A stretch of 64,000 nt of DNA, taken from NCBI RefSeq assembly GCF_030811685.1, contig NZ_JAUSRF010000007.1, positions 182,077 to 246,076 on the forward strand, given 5' to 3'. Numbering within the stretch: position 1 is the stretch's first letter; each line of letters begins with the position of its first letter. The notes beneath the pieces were generated by a model, which was given only the letters and a program-made list of their open reading frames with translations, made no database searches and was not told where the DNA came from. The stretch is from Neorhizobium huautlense. GTDB taxonomy: Bacteria > Pseudomonadota > Alphaproteobacteria > Rhizobiales > Rhizobiaceae. Positions 53,936 through 62,592 of the stretch are shown one piece after another. A program made the position numbers and the translations under genes.

Positions 53936-55306
53936 ATGGGGCAACAGGCAATCGGGCTTTCTGCTGACACCGTTACCGTGCGCCCCTTCGATGTGACGCA
54001 TAAAAGCGTGCTGTCCATCGCCGTGCCGATGACGCTCGGTTTCCTTACCACCCCGCTTCTGGGCCTCACCGCCACCGGCGTGGTCGGGCGGATGGGGGAT
54101 CCGGCGGCGCTTGCCGGACTTGCCATCGGCGCCATCCTGTTCGACCTGATTTTCGGCAGCCTCAGCTTTTTCCGCACGTCCACGACTGGTCTTACCGCTC
54201 AGGCGTTTGGCCGTGGCGATGCGCGTGAGGAGCAGGCGGTGTTCTGGCGCGCCTTCATCAGCGCTATCGGCCTTGGCATTCTGATGCTGATGGCGACGCC
54301 GCTGATCCTCACCTATGCCCCCGGCCTGATGACCGATGATGCGGCGGTGGCCGATGTCACCCGCCACTATTTTGGCATCCGTGTGCTCAGCAGCCCGATG
54401 ACCTTCATCAACTTTGCCATTCTCGGTTACGTTCTCGGGCGCGGCCAGGGCACGACCGGCCTGTTTCTGCAGGTCGTCATCAATGGCAGCAATATTGTTC
54501 TTTCGATCTATCTCGGCCTGCATCTGGGATGGGGCGTCGATGGTGTCGCATGGGGCACGGCCTCAGCCGAGACGATCGGTGCGATCACCGGCCTCATCAT
54601 CATTTTCCGGCAGTTTGCAAAAATGCCGGGCAGCCGGCCGAACCGTGCCGACATTCTCGACCGGGACCGGCTGAAGGCGCTGTTCCAGCTGAACGCCGAT
54701 ATTCTCATCCGCTCGCTGGTGCTCAATTGCGCCTATGCGATCATGACCCGTGTCGGCTCCAGTTTTGGTGCCGTGACGCTGGCCGCCAATGCCGTGCTGA
54801 TGAACGTGTTCATGCTCTGCTCGTTTTTTCTCGACGGGCTGGCAGGTGCCGCGGAACAACTGGCAGGGCGCTCGGTCGGCGCCCGTTACCGGCCGGCCTT
54901 CGACAGGGCGCTGAAGCTGACGGCTCTGTGGTCCTTTGCCATGGCGGGTCTGCTGGCCCTGTTCTTCATGATCTTCGGATCACACATGATCGACCTGCTG
55001 ACCACCTCTCCCGAAGTTCGGACCGAGGCGATGGGCCATCTCGGCTGGGCGGCGCTGACCGGATTGACCGGCGCGCTCGCCTTTCAGCTCGACGGCGTGT
55101 TCATCGGCGCCACGTGGTCGCGGGCGATGCGCAACATGATGCTGGCATCGCTCGCCGGTTTCTGTCTGGCGGTCGCCGTTCTCGTACCGGCATTCGGCAA
55201 TCATGGCCTGTGGATCGCGCTCAACCTGTTCCTCGGGCTTCGCGGCCTCTTCCTTCTCGCCATGCTGCCGTCAAAGGCGCGTCAGAGTTTTGCCGCCGCC
55301 CAGTGA
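53936..55306 (+). CDS. MATE-family multidrug/DinF-type efflux transporter
   Basis: 456 residues with about 12 membrane helices. It belongs to the DinF branch: SIAVPMTLGFLTTPLLGLTA, RTSTTGLTAQAFGRGD, FINFAILGYVLGRG, LAANAVLMNVFMLC. Such transporters export drugs or cationic compounds using sodium or proton gradients. Its 3' end overlaps the convergent pyrD gene by 25 nt. It may be co-transcribed with the CAP lipoprotein. Confidence 0.92.
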   Translation: MGQQAIGLSADTVTVRPFDVTHKSVLSIAVPMTLGFLTTPLLGLTATGVVGRMGDPAALAGLAIGAILFDLIFGSLSFFRTSTTGLTAQAFGRGDAREEQAVFWRAFISAIGLGILMLMATPLILTYAPGLMTDDAAVADVTRHYFGIRVLSSPMTFINFAILGYVLGRGQGTTGLFLQVVINGSNIVLSIYLGLHLGWGVDGVAWGTASAETIGAITGLIIIFRQFAKMPGSRPNRADILDRDRLKALFQLNADILIRSLVLNCAYAIMTRVGSSFGAVTLAANAVLMNVFMLCSFFLDGLAGAAEQLAGRSVGARYRPAFDRALKLTALWSFAMAGLLALFFMIFGSHMIDLLTTSPEVRTEAMGHLGWAALTGLTGALAFQLDGVFIGATWSRAMRNMMLASLAGFCLAVAVLVPAFGNHGLWIALNLFLGLRGLFLLAMLPSKARQSFAAAQ

Positions 55307-56370
55307 TCGACGCGGCTGTCGCGCAGGTCACGCACCGAATTGACCTGCTCACGATCCAGCAGTTTTGACAGGCCGGAAACGACGCGGCCGGCCAATGCGG
55401 GGCCTTCATAAACCATGCAGGAATAAAGCTGCACGAGATCGGCCCCTGCACGGATTTTTTCCAGTGCCGTATCGGCCGACGACACACCGCCGACACCGAT
55501 GATCGGCAGTTCCTTGCCGACCTTCTGGCGCATTTTTGCCAGAACCGCCGTGGAGCGGGCGAACAGCGGCTTGCCGGACAGGCCACCCGCCTCGCCGGCC
55601 TGCGTCTGATCGAGCAGATCATCGCGCGACAAGGTGGTGTTGGAAACGATCAGGCCATCCAGTTCATGTGCCAGCACTGCTGCGGCGATATCGTCCATGC
55701 CCTCTTCGGTCAGATCCGGCGCGATCTTCAAAAACACCGGAACCTTGCGGCCTGATTTTTGGGCTTCTTCATTACGCGCGGCGATGACGGCCGAGAGCAG
55801 TGCGGCCAGGCTTTCACGTGCCTGCAGATCGCGCAGGCCGGGCGTGTTGGGCGAGGAAATGTTGGCGGTGAAATAGGAAGCCACCGAGTTGAAGCGGCGG
55901 ATGCCGGCAACGTAATCGGCGATGCGATCGACGCTGTCCTTGTTGGCGCCGATATTGACGCCGATAATGCCGCTGCGGCGGATGCCGGAGAGGCGCGCGA
56001 AAGCCGGTTCGTGGCCTTCATTGTTGAAACCGAACCGGTTGATGACGGCTTCGTCCTCGACCAGACGGAAAAGGCGCGGTTTCGGGTTGCCTGCCTGCGC
56101 CTTCGGGGTGAGCGTGCCGACTTCGACATGGCCGAAACCGAGTTTCAGGAGCGCTTCCGGCACTTCGGCATTCTTGTCGTAACCGGCAGCGAGACCAACC
56201 GGGTTGGTAAATTCGAGACCGGCAAGGCTGACGCGCAGGCGCGGATCGGCTTTGGCGGCGCAGGAGTGCACGAGGCCGGTCTTCAGCGCCGTGATCGACA
56301 TGCCGTGTGCGGCTTCCGGATCGAGAAGGAAAAGACCGCGGCGGGTCGCACTTTTCAAAAAGCCCATCAT
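55282..56370 (-). CDS. pyrD: Dihydroorotate dehydrogenase (quinone), class 2
   Basis: 362 residues from ATG 56370, the family-typical start (MMGFLKSATRRGLFLLDPE) with GGAG upstream. The longer frame is rejected. Seen: LAAGYDKNAEVPE, RFGFNNEG, NISSPNTPGLRDLQ with the catalytic Ser, and KIAPDLTEEGMDDIA. It oxidises dihydroorotate to orotate at the inner membrane, using quinone. It ends inside the MATE gene. It follows the DUF952 gene by 2 nt, so the two are one unit. Confidence 0.97.
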   Translation of the reverse strand: MMGFLKSATRRGLFLLDPEAAHGMSITALKTGLVHSCAAKADPRLRVSLAGLEFTNPVGLAAGYDKNAEVPEALLKLGFGHVEVGTLTPKAQAGNPKPRLFRLVEDEAVINRFGFNNEGHEPAFARLSGIRRSGIIGVNIGANKDSVDRIADYVAGIRRFNSVASYFTANISSPNTPGLRDLQARESLAALLSAVIAARNEEAQKSGRKVPVFLKIAPDLTEEGMDDIAAAVLAHELDGLIVSNTTLSRDDLLDQTQAGEAGGLSGKPLFARSTAVLAKMRQKVGKELPIIGVGGVSSADTALEKIRAGADLVQLYSCMVYEGPALAGRVVSGLSKLLDREQVNSVRDLRDSRVDHWAAAKL

Positions 56371-56372
56371 GT

Positions 56373-56714
56373 TCACATCTCCGGAAACTGGTGGCGGCCA
56401 TCGGCGCCGAGGCCTAAGGGTTTTTCCCACAATACGGCCTTCAGCGGCAGCGGGGCGTAAAGATGCGGAAAGAGATCGCCGCCACGCGATGGCTCGAAGA
56501 CAAGCTTTTCACCCAGCTGGTCGACATCCACCGCCAGCAGAAGCAGACCTTCCTGGCCGGCGAAATGTTTATCCGCTGTTTCCTGCGCCTGGGCTGCAGT
56601 GGAAAAATGGATATAACCATCGGCGAGATCGATCGCCGCGCCATCAAAAACGCCTTTTCCCTTGGCATCAAGCCACAGGTCTTCCGTCACGATCTTGTAG
56701 ATAACGTCGCTCAT
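56373..56714 (-). CDS. DUF952 family protein
   Basis: 113 residues. It has IYKIVTEDLWLDAKGKGVFD, DGYIHFSTAAQAQETADKHF, and FPHLYAPLPLKAVLWEKPL, the blocks of DUF952. Function unknown. It is two nt upstream of pyrD in the same direction, an arrangement conserved in Rhizobiales from memory. Confidence 0.9.
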   Translation of the reverse strand: MSDVIYKIVTEDLWLDAKGKGVFDGAAIDLADGYIHFSTAAQAQETADKHFAGQEGLLLLAVDVDQLGEKLVFEPSRGGDLFPHLYAPLPLKAVLWEKPLGLGADGRHQFPEM

Positions 56715-56812
56715 TCTCGTTCCCGGCCATGATTGTTTTGCCGAGGCTTTGCCGCAAAGAGCGCGGTTTGTCCATGGCGAAGGTCAATGCATCAGAAAAA
56801 CAGGAGATAGAC

Positions 56813-57241
56813 ATGTCCAGACATTTTTGCGCGACCGTTATGTTTGCGGGTATGGTCACGGTTGCTGCCGCCCCTGTTGCCGCATGGGCGCAGGAGGGAA
56901 ACCAGAACCGTTTCCGGCTGGAAAAGACCGAAAGCGGTTTCGTGCGGCTCGACACCGAGACCGGAGCTCTGACCTTGTGCCGCGACGAAGGTGGCCAACT
57001 GACCTGCCGCATGGCTGCGGACGAGCGTGCAGCCTATGAGAAGGAACTCGACCTTCTGGAAAAACGCGTGACCGCGCTGGAGGGCCGGCAGGGCACCACT
57101 GCGGCCAAACCGGGCCTACCGTCGGAAGACGAGATCGAGACGTCCTTGTCGATCATGGAGCGTTTCATGCGTCGCTTTTTCGGCCTCGTGCAGGAATTCC
57201 AGGAGGAAGAACGGCATCAGACGACACCGAACCGCACCTGA
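56813..57241 (+). CDS. Exported hypothetical protein
   Basis: 142 residues from ATG 56813 with AGGAG upstream. The signal peptide (MSRHFCATVMFAGMVTVAAA, then PVAAWA) is followed by a soluble part with two cysteines (LTLCRDEGGQLTCRM) and a helical, charged C-terminus (AYEKELDLLEKRVTALE). It is a recurrent rhizobial exported protein from memory, without known function. Confidence 0.75.
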   Translation: MSRHFCATVMFAGMVTVAAAPVAAWAQEGNQNRFRLEKTESGFVRLDTETGALTLCRDEGGQLTCRMAADERAAYEKELDLLEKRVTALEGRQGTTAAKPGLPSEDEIETSLSIMERFMRRFFGLVQEFQEEERHQTTPNRT

Positions 57242-57378
57242 TGTGTGTCAGCTTTGATACGGGCTGGAACTGACGGTTGTGAAGTCTGGCGGCACAAGCC
57301 CTTGTGCTGAACGGCTGCCGGTATTAGAAATATGGCGAGGAGATTAGGCAGACTATGCTGTTGGGAGGCGGCGTGGGC

Positions 57379-58035
57379 ATGCAGACACTCACACTGACAA
57401 TGATCATTGCGGATGACCATCCCCTGTTTCGCGGCGCGCTGCGGCAGGCGGTGAAGGATATCGGCGACGCACAGACCATCATCGAAGCCGGCGATTTCGA
57501 AGCGGCCCGCAAGGCGGCAGGCGAATTGGTGGATATCGACCTGATGCTGCTCGACCTCAACATGCCGGGCGTTTCCGGCTTTTCCGGGCTGACGGCGCTG
57601 CGTTCGGAATTCCCCGGCCTGCCGGTGATCGTCGTATCGGCCAGCGACGACAGCGCAACGATCGCCAGAGCGCTCGAGCTTGGCGCTTCCGGTTTCATTT
57701 CCAAATCCGCCGGGCTGGACGACATCAGACGCGCGGTCGATACCGTGCTCGATGGCGGCATCTGGACCGGTGCGGCGGGCGCTGCCCAAAACAACTGTTC
57801 CGACCCGGCCATGACCGAGCTGATGGAGCGGATGAAAAGCCTGACACCGCAACAGAGCAAGGTGTTGACCATGCTCGGCAAGGGGCTTCTGAACAAGCAG
57901 ATCGCCTATGCGCTCGGGGTCTCGGAAGCGACGATAAAGGCGCATGTTTCGGCCATCCTCTTAAAACTCAACGTCGACAGCCGCACGCAGGCGGTGATCA
58001 AGCTCGGCCAGGTCAACCTCGCCATGGTCGCGTGA
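57379..58035 (+). CDS. LuxR-family response regulator (orphan)
   Basis: 218 residues from ATG 57379, the residue-9 Met of a longer frame. The receiver domain has IIADDHPLFRGAL, phospho-Asp in LMLLDLNMPG and FISKSAG with the Lys. The LuxR HTH follows: LTPQQSKVLTMLGKGLLNKQ, then IAYALGVSEATIKAHVSAIL. It should be phosphorylated by an unlinked histidine kinase. No kinase gene is adjacent; the transporter-fused hybrid kinase at 17.3 kb is one candidate, purely by family logic. The start is uncertain. Confidence 0.9.
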   Translation: MQTLTLTMIIADDHPLFRGALRQAVKDIGDAQTIIEAGDFEAARKAAGELVDIDLMLLDLNMPGVSGFSGLTALRSEFPGLPVIVVSASDDSATIARALELGASGFISKSAGLDDIRRAVDTVLDGGIWTGAAGAAQNNCSDPAMTELMERMKSLTPQQSKVLTMLGKGLLNKQIAYALGVSEATIKAHVSAILLKLNVDSRTQAVIKLGQVNLAMVA

Positions 58036-58247
58036 ATGAGACGCCGAAGACAGGATTTTATTCCTTTCCACCTTTACTCCGGCGCCGGTTTTGGTTAGTT
58101 TCGCAAGCGTCTGGCTGTGTTGCGTGCCCCAGGCTCTCGTCGTTTTTCCGGGCATTCCGGACGGGCGGAACTGAAAACAAGCCGTATCGCGCTGCCGCCT
58201 TGCCGCGGGGCATAAGGCAGGCCCGGCACGGCAGGAATTTGAAAACG

Positions 58248-58922
58248 ATGTTGTCACACGAGACGATCTGGAGCGCGCTCGATGCCCTGGCGGAGCGCCA
58301 CCAACTGACACCTTCGGGCCTTGCCCGGCGGGCCGGTCTCGATCCGACATCCTTCAACAAATCCAAACGACAGGGACCGGATGGCCGCATGCGCTGGCCT
58401 TCGACGGAATCGATCGCCAAAGTGCTGGAGGCGACCGGTGCCAGCATCGACCAGTTTCTCGCCTTTCTCGGCCCTCAACCGGTTCATGCCCCGCAGCCGG
58501 CGACGACATCCGACGTGACCTATCCGCCCCGTGCAAGCGGCATTCCACTTCTGGGTTTTGCGCAGGCCGGTGCCGGCGGCTTTTTCGATGACGGCGGCTT
58601 TCCCGCGGGCCAGGGCTGGGATGTGGTAGATTTTCCCGCCGCCCCGACAAGCGGAGCCGTTTATGCGCTGGAAGTGCAGGGCGATTCCATGCTGCCGCTT
58701 TACCGCGACGGCGACCGGCTGATCGTGGAACCCGGCGCGCAGGTGCGGCGTGGCGACCGCGTGGTGGTGAAAACCCGCGAGGGCGAGGTGATGGCCAAGG
58801 TTTTGTTGCGCCAGAGCGCCAAATCCATCGAGCTCAATTCGCTAAACCCGGCGCATGCCAACCGCACATTCGAGATGACCGAGATCGAATGGATCGCCCG
58901 CATCATCTGGGCCAGCCAATAA
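58248..58922 (+). CDS. LexA-like S24 peptidase-domain transcriptional regulator
   Basis: 224 residues from ATG 58248. N-terminal helix-turn-helix (IWSALDALAERHQLTPSGLA, RRAGLDPTSFNKSKRQG) and C-terminal S24 peptidase domain with GDSMLPLYRDGDRLIV (Ser) and VVVKTREGEVMAKV (Lys). The linker contains GFAQAGAGGFF, an AG site like the LexA autocleavage bond. The longer frame upstream is rejected. Likely a stress- or DNA-damage-responsive repressor, or a metabolite sensor; its target is unknown. It is convergent with the solute-binding gene. Confidence 0.88.
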   Translation: MLSHETIWSALDALAERHQLTPSGLARRAGLDPTSFNKSKRQGPDGRMRWPSTESIAKVLEATGASIDQFLAFLGPQPVHAPQPATTSDVTYPPRASGIPLLGFAQAGAGGFFDDGGFPAGQGWDVVDFPAAPTSGAVYALEVQGDSMLPLYRDGDRLIVEPGAQVRRGDRVVVKTREGEVMAKVLLRQSAKSIELNSLNPAHANRTFEMTEIEWIARIIWASQ

Positions 58923-58939
58923 GCCGGACCACCTTGCCT

Positions 58940-59833
58940 CTAATAAAGCCCGTTCGGGAAATAACGCTGATAGATTTCCTGCAGGCGGCCATTGCGTGAC
59001 AGGGCGGCCACCGCGCTGTCGAAAGCCACCGGCATAAGCACATCATTGTGCCGGAACATCGCCGAAAGCCCCTCGCCCAGATAACGCTGCGACATGTAGG
59101 GGCCGTCGAACAGGGCGCAGCATCCACCGGACGCCTCGCTTGCCACCCAGAAGGGCAGCCGCAGGCCATCGGCAAACACCGCATCGACATTGCCCTGTTT
59201 CAATGCATCCAGCATCGCCTCCGGGGTTTCGAACGGCTGCGCCTGCACCTTTGGGAAAAAGCCCTTGAGCATCGCCTCATGCACCGTGCCGGCAACAACC
59301 CCGACCGGGCGACCGGACAAGGCAACCGAGGCGTGCCCCGTCAGCCCGATCTTCGAACCCACGGCGAAACGCGCCGGCAGCAGCAGATAGGGCCGCGAGA
59401 AGGAAAATTTTGCCCGCAGGTCCGGCGTCACGGCCACACCTGCCAGCACGACTTCGGCACCGGCCTTTTCCAGCGTCGGCTCCAGATCGGCAAACGGCAT
59501 GGCCTGGATCTGGCATTTCGCCTCTATCTTCAGCTCCGCGCAGATTTCGCGAATGAAATCCACATGAAAGCCGGTCAGGCGGCCGGTCTGATCGAGAAAG
59601 CTGAAGGGTGGAAAATCCACCGTGGTGACGACGCGAACACGCGCCAGATTGGAGAGGTCCGGTCTCGGCAGGCGCTCGCGTGCGTCGAACATGACCGGCA
59701 GATCCGCATTTTCGACCGGTTGCGCGGCCGCGGGAATGGCGGACAAAAACGTCAGAACCAATGCTGCAACAGCAGCCGACACACGGCCTCCGAACTGCCC
59801 CCGGCTTTTGGGGGATGTAACCATTGATTGCAT
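58940..59833 (-). CDS. Extracellular solute-binding protein family 3
   Basis: 297 residues. Signal peptide (AAVAALVLTFLSAIPAAA) then the SBP family 3 core: VVTTVDFPPFSFLDQTGRLT, GFHVDFIREICAEL, AGVAVTPDLRAKFSFSRPY. These proteins bind amino acids or similar ligands for ABC uptake or sensing. No ABC permease or ATPase gene is adjacent, so it is an orphan. It is divergent from the glycosyltransferase gene, whose longest frame overlaps its start by six nt. Confidence 0.88.
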   Translation of the reverse strand: MQSMVTSPKSRGQFGGRVSAAVAALVLTFLSAIPAAAQPVENADLPVMFDARERLPRPDLSNLARVRVVTTVDFPPFSFLDQTGRLTGFHVDFIREICAELKIEAKCQIQAMPFADLEPTLEKAGAEVVLAGVAVTPDLRAKFSFSRPYLLLPARFAVGSKIGLTGHASVALSGRPVGVVAGTVHEAMLKGFFPKVQAQPFETPEAMLDALKQGNVDAVFADGLRLPFWVASEASGGCCALFDGPYMSQRYLGEGLSAMFRHNDVLMPVAFDSAVAALSRNGRLQEIYQRYFPNGLY

Positions 59834-59890
59834 CTGTATGATCCGAAACGAGACATGCCGGGCTTGTTGTCATGGGGGTTTAGCAGAAGC

Positions 59891-61918
59891 ATGCGTGTCG
59901 GGGAATCTTTTCATGAGCCGCCTAGCGGGTCGTTTCACGGACCACCTGATCGACCAACGGCGCGACATGATACAACGACGTCCAGTCCCCCGCCCCTTTC
60001 GTCTTTTCCCTCTCAGCCACACAGTGACGAAATCGCCGCCCTGACCAGCCTCGGCTTCGGTAAACCGCTGATCCGACGCCTTGAAGCCCTTGCGAACGCC
60101 AATGGCACAAGCCTCGAGACCGAATTGCTGGCAGGCAGTGAAATCCATGAGGATGCCTATTTTGCCGCAATGGCGCGTTTTCTGCGATTGCCGTTCATTC
60201 CCGACATCGATCCAGCCGGCATTACGGATACGGATGGGCTGGATGTGCAGTTGCTGCGCCCCAATCAGATCCGGTTGGCGCATGCAAAAAAAGCACCGCA
60301 GGTGGCGATCGTGCCCGAAGCGATACGACTTGCCGAACTTGCGGCCCTCATCGACCGACTGCCGGCCCTGCGCCAGGGCCTGGTGATCACCACGCCTTCG
60401 CAGATCCGTTCCGCCGTATGGGCTGCGGGCGCAAAGCGGCGGGCGCGAGCCGCGGTGACCGATCTTTTCGAAAAACGCACAGTGTCTTCCGCGCGGATCG
60501 TGCTGTCCGGCGCGCAAGGGTTTGCGGCAGGCAGCAGCGCCGCCACTATTACGGCCGCGCTGCTGATTGCGCCGCAGATCACCCTGACGACCCTCCACCT
60601 GACATTGTCATGTCTTTATCTCGGCTCGCTGCTCCTGCGGCTGGCAGCACTGGCCCATGACAAACATCATCCGCACGCGCCGCACGAAACGGTGGATATC
60701 GATGACGGCAATCTTCCCACCTATACGATCCTGATCGCGCTTTACCGGGAAGCGGACGTGGCCGGGCAACTGGTGCGCAGCCTTGAACGGATCGATTGGC
60801 CGCACTCCCTGCTCGATATCAAACTTGTCTGCGAGGGGGACGACCAGGAAACGATCGCCGCCCTTGAGGCCCTGTCCTTGAAACCTCATTTCGAGATCGT
60901 GCGCGTGCCGCCTTGCGCGCCGCGCACCAAACCCAAGGCACTGACCTACGCGCTTTGCGCTGCTCGTGGCGAATTTCTTGCCGTCTACGATGCCGAAGAC
61001 CGGCCGCATCCGCTGCAATTGCGCGAGGCATTGCAGCGTTTTCGCGCCGGTCCACAACGGCTCGCCTGCCTGCAGGCGCCGCTCGTCATCAGCAATGCGC
61101 GGAATTCCATCTTCAGCGCCCTGTTTGCGCTCGAATATTCGGCGCTGTTTCGCGGCCTGTTGCCGATGATCGCGGATTACCGGCTGCCTTTGCCGCTTGG
61201 CGGCACTTCCAATCACTTTCGCACATCGGTTCTGCAACAGGTTGGCGGCTGGGACCCGTTCAACGTGACCGAAGACGCCGACCTTGGCCTGCGCCTTTAT
61301 CGGCATGGATATCATGCCGCGACACTGCGCCGGCAGACGCTTGAAGATGCCCCGACCTCGCTGAATGTCTGGCTTGGCCAGCGGACGCGCTGGTACAAGG
61401 GCTGGATGCAGACTTGGCTGGTGACGGTACGGCACCCGGCCACCCATATTCGCGACATGGGATTGCGGGGCGCATTCGTCTTCCATCTGATGATCGGTGG
61501 CATGCTGATCTCCGCCCTGTTGCACCCCTTGCTCTTCGTGCTGCTGGGATGGGGGATTTATATCTGCCTGACCGAACCTTTCCCTGCCCGGGCGCTGCTG
61601 GATCAACCGCTGATCGCCATCGATGCCGTCAACATTCTCGGGAGCTACATCCTTTTTGTTCGCCTTGGGCTTCGCTCCATGACGGAACATGAAAGGCAGA
61701 GGGTGGGCCGGCGCTGGATGGCGATACCGGTGTACTGGATGATGACGTCGCTGGCGGCATGGAGTGCTGCCAACGAATTGAGGACAAAACCTTTTTTCTG
61801 GAACAAAACGCCACATCGCCCCGTTGATGCGGCCAGCGGGGAGCAAAATAGAGCAGACACGCCTCACTTTTCTGCATGCAATTCCGTGCAGGGCAGTTGG
61901 TCACTGACTTTCTATTGA
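59891..61918 (+). CDS. GT2-family glycosyltransferase with an N-terminal extra domain
   Basis: 675 residues from ATG 59891; a longer start at 59828 overlaps the divergent gene. N-terminal region about 50-160 (LRLPFIPDIDPAGITDTDGL) faintly resembles the MshEN/GspE-N fold. One or two helices precede the GT2 domain with LPTYTILIALYREADVAGQL, CEGDDQETIAALEALSLKPH, YDAEDRPHPLQL (DxD-like), EDADLGLRLYRHGY and the QRTRWYKGWMQ (QxxRW) motif of processive GTs. C-terminal helices (HLMIGGMLISALLHPLLFVL) form the membrane part. It probably elongates a polysaccharide at the inner membrane. The product is unknown. Confidence 0.85.
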   Translation: MRVGESFHEPPSGSFHGPPDRPTARHDTTTSSPPPLSSFPSQPHSDEIAALTSLGFGKPLIRRLEALANANGTSLETELLAGSEIHEDAYFAAMARFLRLPFIPDIDPAGITDTDGLDVQLLRPNQIRLAHAKKAPQVAIVPEAIRLAELAALIDRLPALRQGLVITTPSQIRSAVWAAGAKRRARAAVTDLFEKRTVSSARIVLSGAQGFAAGSSAATITAALLIAPQITLTTLHLTLSCLYLGSLLLRLAALAHDKHHPHAPHETVDIDDGNLPTYTILIALYREADVAGQLVRSLERIDWPHSLLDIKLVCEGDDQETIAALEALSLKPHFEIVRVPPCAPRTKPKALTYALCAARGEFLAVYDAEDRPHPLQLREALQRFRAGPQRLACLQAPLVISNARNSIFSALFALEYSALFRGLLPMIADYRLPLPLGGTSNHFRTSVLQQVGGWDPFNVTEDADLGLRLYRHGYHAATLRRQTLEDAPTSLNVWLGQRTRWYKGWMQTWLVTVRHPATHIRDMGLRGAFVFHLMIGGMLISALLHPLLFVLLGWGIYICLTEPFPARALLDQPLIAIDAVNILGSYILFVRLGLRSMTEHERQRVGRRWMAIPVYWMMTSLAAWSAANELRTKPFFWNKTPHRPVDAASGEQNRADTPHFSACNSVQGSWSLTFY

Positions 61919-61973
61919 CACTCCTGCCTCGGCCGCTTGGGACAGGCGGATTTATTTTGGAGAGAGAAAGTTC

Positions 61974-62135
61974 ATGTCGGTTCTCATCAGTATCCTGATC
62001 ACATTCCTGGTCATCGTTCTGGTTCTTTACCTGATCCAGCGCCTGCCGATCGATGGCCGCGCACGCCAGATCGTGCAGATCATCGTCATCCTGATCGGCA
62101 TCATTTCGCTGCTGCGCTATCTGGCGGTATTCTGA
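61974..62135 (+). CDS. Small two-helix membrane protein (53 residues)
   Basis: ATG 61974 to TGA 62135; GGAGAGAGAAAG lies upstream. Two hydrophobic helices (SVLISILITFLVIVLVLYLI, and IVQIIVILIGIISLLRYLAV) flank a short QRLPIDGRARQ loop. It resembles the Thivi_2564 small membrane protein family from memory. Function unknown. A hairpin follows, so it may be a single-gene unit. Confidence 0.7.
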   Translation: MSVLISILITFLVIVLVLYLIQRLPIDGRARQIVQIIVILIGIISLLRYLAVF

Positions 62136-62159
62136 GGCGCCAGAAATTCGACTACCCCG

Positions 62160-62180
62160 GCCCGCCTGATACAGGCGGGC
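62160..62180 (+). terminator. Hairpin after the small membrane protein
   Basis: GCCCGCCTG, loop ATA, CAGGCGGGC: a perfect 9-bp stem, 24 nt after the stop, followed by ACTTTC rather than a full T-run. Confidence 0.65.
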
Positions 62181-62478
62181 ACTTTCGGGCAACAATCAAG
62201 AGCGCCCCGGTCAGCACATCTGCCCATATGGTCGCATTTGCCCCCGGTGAGCCGGATCGAGCCGTAGCTCCGCGTATTCGCGTTATCCACCGTGCTGGTA
62301 TTGCCGAAATCCTTGCAACCTTGTCACGCGGCATGACACGACCCACAGAGGCGAGTTCGTTGCCTTTATGCAACTAAAAGCAATCACAAACCGCCCAAAA
62401 GACGATCATTCCGCAATACTTAATTAACTATTGGTTGCATCCATGCAATGATTTGACAGTCGACTTATGGGAGTGGAC
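62181..62478 (+). other. Non-coding region before the truncated acyltransferase
   Basis: About 300 bases with no gene seen. The last 110 bases are AT-rich (TTAATTAACTATTGG), unlike the upstream sequence, and likely hold the promoter of the interrupted acyltransferase gene. Confidence 0.5.
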
Positions 62479-62592
62479 ATGTCGAACAAACTTGCATCGC
62501 TTACGTCTCTGCGCTTTTTCGCGTCACTATCAATTGTCATCTTCCATATGCAAGGTTTATTGCCGCCTGCCTCGCCGAACGCTTTGACCTGA
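62479..62592 (+). pseudogene. Truncated acyltransferase-3 family gene, cut by an IS element
   Basis: ATG 62479 has GGGAG five nt upstream. The first 37 codons give MSNKLASLTSLRFFASLSIV, then IFHMQGLLPPASPN, the N-terminal helix of the acyltransferase-3 (OafA/NodX-type) family with the L.SLRFFA...I..FH pattern. The stop codon TGA (62590-62592) is supplied by the first bases of the inserted IS. The rest of the gene is absent here. If the IS elements are removed, the gene may resume to the right of the window. Acyltransferase-3 proteins O-acylate surface polysaccharides. Confidence 0.8.
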
